DNA from: Saussurea involucrata
Taxonomy: Eukaryota > Streptophyta > Magnoliopsida > Asterales > Asteraceae
Length of the DNA: 64,000 nucleotides
NCBI GenBank assembly: GCA_033807775.1
Contig: CM066322.1
Location: forward strand, 23,652,501 to 23,716,500
Direction of reading: 5' to 3'
The notes beneath the pieces were generated by a model. It searched no databases. It saw only the letters and a list, made by a program, of their open reading frames with translations, and was not told where the DNA came from. Of the stretch, positions 58,394 to 64,000 are shown piece by piece; position 1 is the stretch's first letter; every line of letters begins with the position of its first letter. The position numbers and the translations under genes are program-made.

Positions 58394-59072
58394 AGAGAAA
58401 CGATACGGCGGATGAAGGGGAAACTAAGATGGCGCAACCATTCTCCGACGGCGAAGTAGTTATAGTGAGAGAAAATTTGGTATGGTATGGTGCGACCTGT
58501 AGAGATGAATTTGGGTTGTATCGTCCGTCTGATAGGTTTCCTTGGGGAAGATCGACGGCTGTCAACAAGATGTTACGCACGTGACTTTCACGAGCATTTG
58601 GGGTTGGTGATGAATTCACGTGTTCATCAAGTAACCTATGCTTCTCGTCTTCGCTCCCTACGATATAAATAATTTAATTAATTACAATAACCTTTTAATT
58701 AACAGTTTCTCCATAATTTATGGAAAACGAAGAAACAAATTATTAAATATTAAAAAAAGTTATTTTTATATTAAAGATTTTAAGATTGATTATATTATTA
58801 AAAATATAATGTTCTCTCTTACTTTATTTAATTTTATTGACAAATTGGGGGGTTTTCATTGGAAGAAATGAAGAATAAAGCTGTCATTTCCTTTTTCCTT
58901 TATTTAATTTTGAAGGGTTTTCCAATTTTATATAAGATTTTACCAAAACTAATTATGTTAAGAATATCAATTAAATTCAAACTATAAATCCTTGTTTAAA
59001 AATATGATTTTGAAATTGAATATAATTATGTATTTTTTTAAATACAATTTGCTATTTTACAGAAAAACAGAA
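58394..59072 (-). promoter_or_regulatory. 5' region of the OTU gene
   Basis: Holds the presumed promoter and 5' UTR. The first 250 bases are of moderate GC, then it is strongly AT-rich. I cannot assign a TATA box with confidence, and the region ends at the MULE target duplication. Confidence 0.4.
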
Positions 59073-59448
59073 TAACTTGATGGGAATTTAATTAAAATAA
59101 CCAAAGTTTGACTTTGACTTGCAGAAATATCCAAAATGTCAACCTATTTTGAAGAAATACCCAAAGTACCCGTGATGGGGTCCGCGATCGCGGACTGGGC
59201 CCGCGAAATGGCCCGCGGTGGTCCGAATTTTACAGTTTTGGCCCCTCCCCTCGACGGGGACCGCGATTTGGAGCCAAAAAATTGCAGTTTTGGTCCCTCT
59301 AGTTTTTAGGCTATCATTTTATGTATTTAGGGTTTTTAAGGTGTTTTTGCATGTTTTTGCTGTTTTTTTTTCACAGGTATTGTCTGAGTTGTTTCTGGTG
59401 TTTCTTTAAAGTAATATAAAATTTAATTAATGTATTTAATATCGAAAA

Positions 59449-59724
59449 ATGGGTTCAGAGCAGGATCAGAGAACATCAACGCCATTTTCGCCGATGAAGG
59501 AGCTCTTTTCTCAGCTCCGGTCGTCCTTCTTCGCGACGGAGTTCCAACGTGTAGAAAAACTGATGGTCGAGCGCGAAGAACATTCCAAGCAGAAGTACGC
59601 TGAGTTGGAAACGAAGACCAAATCACTCGAGAAGGAGAAAGATTTTTTGTTTTCGCAAAATCTCAAGTTGAAGGAGGAGTTGCAGAAGAAACAAAAGAAG
59701 TTAAGGAAAAAGAGTAGAAATTAG
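59449..59724 (+). CDS. Small coiled-coil protein of the second MULE
   Basis: A 91-codon frame, MGSEQDQRTSTPFSPMKELF followed by a Lys/Glu-rich coiled coil (EKLMVEREEHSKQKYAELET, KLKEELQKKQKKLRKK) ending in a basic tail. It lies just inside the left TIR on the plus strand, convergent with the transposase, exactly like the 51697 ORF. Sequence identity with that ORF is low, but size, polar Ser/Pro start, charge pattern and place agree. Function is unknown: an accessory factor like MURB is possible. Confidence 0.6.
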   Translation: MGSEQDQRTSTPFSPMKELFSQLRSSFFATEFQRVEKLMVEREEHSKQKYAELETKTKSLEKEKDFLFSQNLKLKEELQKKQKKLRKKSRN

Positions 59725-60229
59725 AGAGTGAAAATGTGTATGTAAATGTGAGGTTTTTGTGCAGTTTGTTGTTAAGATAGGTAGGTTTGGGTACTTGAAA
59801 TACAGAACCCAATTTAAGGTGTATAAAGCCTAGAAATTAAACAGGAGGAAACACTCTTTAACTCTCTTAGAGAAAGCAAGTCTATTGCTACTATTGGTCT
59901 TTTGTTAACCTTTGGGAGCTTTTGTTGCTAAAAAAATAACATTGTTTCGTTAACTTTTAGTGTTCTTTTTGTGCGTGTGTTAAGAAAATGATATGGGTTT
60001 CAATCACTTTATGATTACGTCTCGATCTTTTAATTTCAACCATTTGTGAAGTGATGAAAATCTTGATTTGTTTGTTAAATTACAACGTAGATCACTTATG
60101 TTTGATAAATTACATGGTACGATAAAGTAGATAAAATCATGTTATGTATAAAACAAGAGCACTAAGCATACAAGATTTATCGTCCCAATCAATGGAAATC
60201 AATGTTCAGATCAACGTTATCATATCTTA

Positions 60230-61349
60230 TACTTCCATGTGGTTCAAGCTCCGACGGCCCTGCGTGTTTCTTCGTTGGCTGACTGAACGTCTACTGTTTG
60301 GCACGGTTGAAGGGGCGGGAGTTGGACACTCTCCACGAGTATGTCCTACGCATTGGCACCGAGTACATTTTTGCTATATCGGACCTTCACCACGTGATGG
60401 ACGTCGATCGTTCTTTCTCGGTCTCCCGGCTCTGTTCTTAGTGTTTAACGGTGGATAGCATGGCGGAAGGGGGTCGGGTGGAGACACCCATGCTTCAGGG
60501 GGCCCAGTTGGATTTATTACCTTCTGGTATGTTGCCCGGTAAGTTTCGGACGTGAAGAAATTTATAGCCAAGTCGCTGCAATCTCTACGACCCATATATC
60601 TTGCAGTAGCGATGGTATGGCCACACGGTAACCGAGATTTTTGCCATTGAAAACATGAACAAATATGGTCGGTCATATCTACAATCGTATCAAGTAGGTT
60701 ATCACGAACCTGGTACCTCCCATACCCAATTTTGCTTACCCTCAATGCCGACGCTTGTCCCGCCCTGAGGAGAATTATCTTCTCCGCCTTTGGTGTGAGT
60801 CTATTACGCATCTCACCTTCTTTTTGGCGTCGAAGTTGGTACCACTCTTGTTGAAAGACCCGGAAGTACTCCATAAATTGTACAATCGGTAATACGCGCA
60901 AAACGGGATAGTGCATTCACCGACTCTGCACTATTGGAGGTTAGAATGTCATACCGTTGTGCAGAAAAATGGGTCGCGGACCACTTCTCCGGTCCAACAT
61001 CGTCCATAACTTTGGTTGCATCCTTGGCACTAACTCGTAGAACATTCATGTACCGGTCAAACTCCTGAGCCGTATACGCTCTGCATGCCTTCCAGTAGAC
61101 GGAGTGGTGGGTGGTAATACGTTTGTCCTTGGATTTGGCGTTCATCTCTAAATGTCGACAACATAAGGCGTGAGGGGCGTTTGGGTACGTGGCAGAGATT
61201 GCGGCGCTTATGGAAGCAGCCCTGTCGGACATAAACACCAACCCTTCCGGGTCTCCGATAGCTTGTCTCAACATGGACAGAAACCAAGTCCACTCCTCCC
61301 CGGTTTCGGACTTGCCTACTCCAAAAGCTACGGGAACGATGGCGTTATT
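60230..61349 (-). pseudogene. mudrA-like transposase, C-terminal half, broken
   Basis: From 61349 downwards: the catalytic core with NAIVPVAFG, FMSDRAASISAAI and HALCCRHLEMN, then a frameshift near 60900. Next are FRVFQQEWYQLRRQKEGEMR, a SWIM zinc finger CSCFQWQKSRLPCGHTIA, and TYQKVINPTGPPEAW. An in-frame TAG at about 60375 stands just before the CCHC knuckle CTRCQCVGHTRGEC (60340-60310), which the relative at 52.9 kb reads through with Gln. The 5' half is beyond the LTR insertion. Confidence 0.88.
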
Positions 61350-64000
61350 TGTAACACCCTCAAATTTGGAACGAACAACTAACTTTAAAATTCAATAAAT
61401 TAACCAAAATGTATAAAATCATTTCTACAATTCCTTCATCAAAATACCTCGGAATTTAAACATTATAATTTTTTCACAGCTAATAACTTAAGACGGGCGT
61501 TACTTAATACAACTCAAGTTGCTAGTCCAACGAATGCGGAAGGCTTCACTAATAAAATCACCTCTCGTGCACTCTACTAGCACTCGCCACTTCACAATGT
61601 AGCTAGAGCTACCCCAACCTGAGCCTGTTGCACATGCCGACAAATAAAAAGGGTTAGGCTTACGCCTAGTGAGTTCAAGCATTTTATCATGACTACATAA
61701 AATCATAAACCGGAAGGTAGTAGTTTTAGTCATGATTTAAACAAATCTTTCACTGAAAGTTTACGACAGAGATTATCATTTCCAAAGGGTTTCCCAAGCG
61801 GCATAAATGACTCATTTTCCAACGCACCCAAAATCCATGAGAACCATTCCCGAAAGTGTAAAACGTTTTCCAAAATGAGTTACGAATCCCAACTCACCCA
61901 ATTACGTGAATAAATCTAGTTTAGGCAAAACCTTCACATACGGTTGACAATACATACTCAACCCATAAAACATGGAAACCATCCATTTAAATATAACTTT
62001 TCATTGGAAACATAATACGAAGCAAAAGTCACGCCAACGTAAAATGTATTAAAATCCAAATACCATAAAAGGGGAAGACCCGTATCCGAAAGGTGAAATA
62101 GCATTTGATTCCCAAAGCGATTAAATACATAGTTCAACTCGCCATTATTCCAAAACATCCCAAAACATGGATAAACACAAATACCCGAAACATCACCCAC
62201 GGATGAGATATAAACCACAACTTATGTACCATGGAAAACAATTCATATAAATATAACACGTCACCGAAAACATGAGTAGCAACAAATACCCAAAACAACA
62301 CCTTTCGGTGACGGGGGAGACCCGTATACATCGCACGTGACGAAACACTAAAGTGGGTCACCTACTATGCAATAAAAACACACACGTGGATTACTCTCGT
62401 AAACTGAGCTCAATCACTCCAGATCTATTGCCCGCGAGACTAAGGAGTTCCCAACTTCAACCACTCCAGGTCTATACATTGGGTCACTCCAAATCCACAA
62501 CAGCACATTAGGGATTACACCTTACTGCCCATGAGACGACGCCCGACCATATAGGTCCACGCCTTACTTATCATGGAACCCGATACCTATCTCGTGCTAA
62601 GCACATATATGGAATTACACCTTACTGCCCATGAGACGACGCCCGACCATATAGGTCCACGCCTTACTTATCATGGAACCCGATGCCTATTTCGTGCTAC
62701 AAAATAAACTAACGTCTCGTAAAACTGAACTCAATCAATTCCGACCTCTTGCCCGCGAGACTAAGGGAAACTTAAATGCCTATGGATCCAATGCAATACA
62801 GTCTACAAACAACATGCCTATCCCGGAATGACTCACTCACCCAAGCATGTAAATATCCAAACGTGCAATAATATGCAAAATGGTGCAATAAAAGCAACCC
62901 ATAAACAAGACTCCACATCGAGCCATTTAAACCGAACAAATGTCCCATGACTATCTCAAAGTCAAACTCCGCACAAAGTGCTCCAAGCTTGCTAGACCCA
63001 TAATGTCGGTCATCATCGCATAAAACGCATTTAAACATTATTTAGGCAAGCAATACCACACAATCATCATTAACCCCAAAACTCATTACGGGTTAAACAA
63101 AAGGATTTTCCCAAAGGACTCACACCCTTAACATTCTCAAAATGACCCATAACACTAAAAGTGCATTTTCTCATATAGTTTACAAAATCATTTACACATA
63201 TATGATTAAACCATCAATTCAATCTCATTTTGAGCAAATAATCTTTTAAAGGCAAAATATGGTTTCTAACCGTCCAAATATCCAAAAGCCCCAAATATGG
63301 ATATTTTACACATTTATGAAGATAAACACTTCAAAAGAGTTAAACTATCGAATTAACTCAACCATATACATTTTCAAGTAAAACACACAAATATTTGTAA
63401 AATACTCATTTTGGCATGTACAAAGTTTTCGCAAAGTAACTTGAACTCACCTTGCTAGATTTAGCTAAATCTAGAGTTTCTCCAAACGTATGCTCCTTTG
63501 ATGAAGTTTGCATCCTCAAGCCAAAACTTCAAAAACCTAGATCCATAAGTTCCAACCACAACTATTTAGATCTAACCATAAGAAATCATCATCCAACCAA
63601 GTTATACCAGCAATACCCACTTAAACAAAACCCTAACTTCAAAAATGAAGAGAAGAGAAGATTACCTTACCAATACTTGAATCCACCGACCCAAAATGTC
63701 TCTACAACCTCCAAGATGCACCACAACTCCTAATCTTCAAATGAAGTGGAAAGGGTTGGGTAAAAACCCTAGAAATCAGTGGAGAAGATGAAGTGGAAGG
63801 TTTCCTTTGAAAGGTTAAAGTTCTCTAACAATGGTGGTGTTTGATTTTGGGGAAGAAGATGCAGAGGGGAGGGGAGGATTAGGGTTTCTTGAGAGAAAAT
63901 CACATTTAGAGAGAGAGAGATGGAATAGAAATGAAAGAAGGCTGAAAGGCGTGGGTTTAAAACCTTCAGGACCCGTCGGCGATAGTGACACCGCGATAGT
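61350..64000 (-). mobile_element. LTR of a Tekay-like element, running off the window
   Basis: Minus-strand LTR whose 3' end (complement of TGTAACACCCTC) is at 61350. It is closely related to the solo LTR at 17927 in its leader and carries the same conserved blocks (AGGCTCAGGTTGGGGTAGCT, donor AAG|GTGAGTTCAAG). The presumed intron runs 63450-61625. A two-copy repeat of about 100 bp (CTTACTGCCCATGAGACGAC) lies at 62510-62690. The window ends in CGCGATAGT repeats, which by comparison should be within about 100-150 bases of the LTR start. The left target copy is TTATT (61345-61349). Solo or full length cannot be told. Confidence 0.88.
62510..62695. repeat. Two-copy tandem repeat in the 61-kb LTR
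   Basis: Two units, each with TTACACCTTACTGCCCATGA and ACTTATCATGGAACCCGAT, in the same LTR zone as the different repeats of the solo and LARD LTRs. Confidence 0.85.

Larger units (their letters stand above)
59082..61349. mobile_element. Second MULE of the same family, left part
   Basis: It begins GGGAATTTAATTAAAATAAC at 59082, with a candidate left target copy TAACTTGAT (59073-59081). The TIR shows the family marks TCCGCGATCGCGGAC, TTTACAGTTTTGGCCCCT and CAGTTTTGGTCCCTC. It carries the small plus-strand ORF and a minus-strand transposase. The transposase is cut at 61349 by an LTR, and the right end of the MULE lies beyond the window. Confidence 0.85.

Overview
This is nuclear DNA from a flowering plant, most likely a eudicot. 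The evidence is short GT-AG introns in otherwise clear genes, an AT-rich background, a plant cellulose-synthase-like A gene, a fragment of plastid 16S rRNA in an intron, and a dense load of plant-type transposons. The repeat families feel Asteraceae-like to me, but nothing here proves the family. There are no bacterial features.

Three host genes are supported, each with an intron-exon model worked out by hand. (1) 4097-7958 (+): a 7-exon gene for a 550-aa protein with a degenerate DEAD-box-helicase-like fold. (2) 43918-47622 (+): an 8-exon CSLA glucomannan 4-beta-mannosyltransferase of 523 aa. (3) 55715-58393 (-): a 5-exon OTU-domain deubiquitinase of 310 aa. All splice junctions keep frame.

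Most of the rest is mobile DNA with readable boundaries. 0.4-3.8 kb: a TIR element that captured the start of a gene, then two abutting MITEs. 9-14.7 kb: three hAT elements with 8-bp target duplications and a tRNA-derived SINE with a perfect 17-bp duplication. 15.4-41.5 kb: one L1-type LINE on the minus strand with a perfect 16-bp target duplication. Three LTR insertions split it, all on the plus strand: a 2.5-kb solo LTR, a 9.1-kb non-coding LARD-like element, and a 7.9-kb Ty3 chromovirus with an intact 1526-codon gag-pol. Without the insertions the LINE is about 6.4 kb. 48.5-54.7 kb: two Mutator-like (MULE) elements standing end to end. 59.1 kb onward: a third MULE, interrupted by an LTR that runs off the window.

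Two patterns look least described. First, the LTRs of the solo LTR, LARD, Ty3 element and the 61-kb LTR share an apparent two-intron leader: conserved GTGAGTT donors, and CTAAC branch-point plus CAG acceptors. Different tandem repeats fill the presumed introns. Second, the MULEs at 51.2 and 59.1 kb carry, beside a mudrA-like transposase on the minus strand, a small convergent plus-strand ORF for a charged coiled-coil protein. This is a layout like maize mudrA/mudrB, but the second protein is different.
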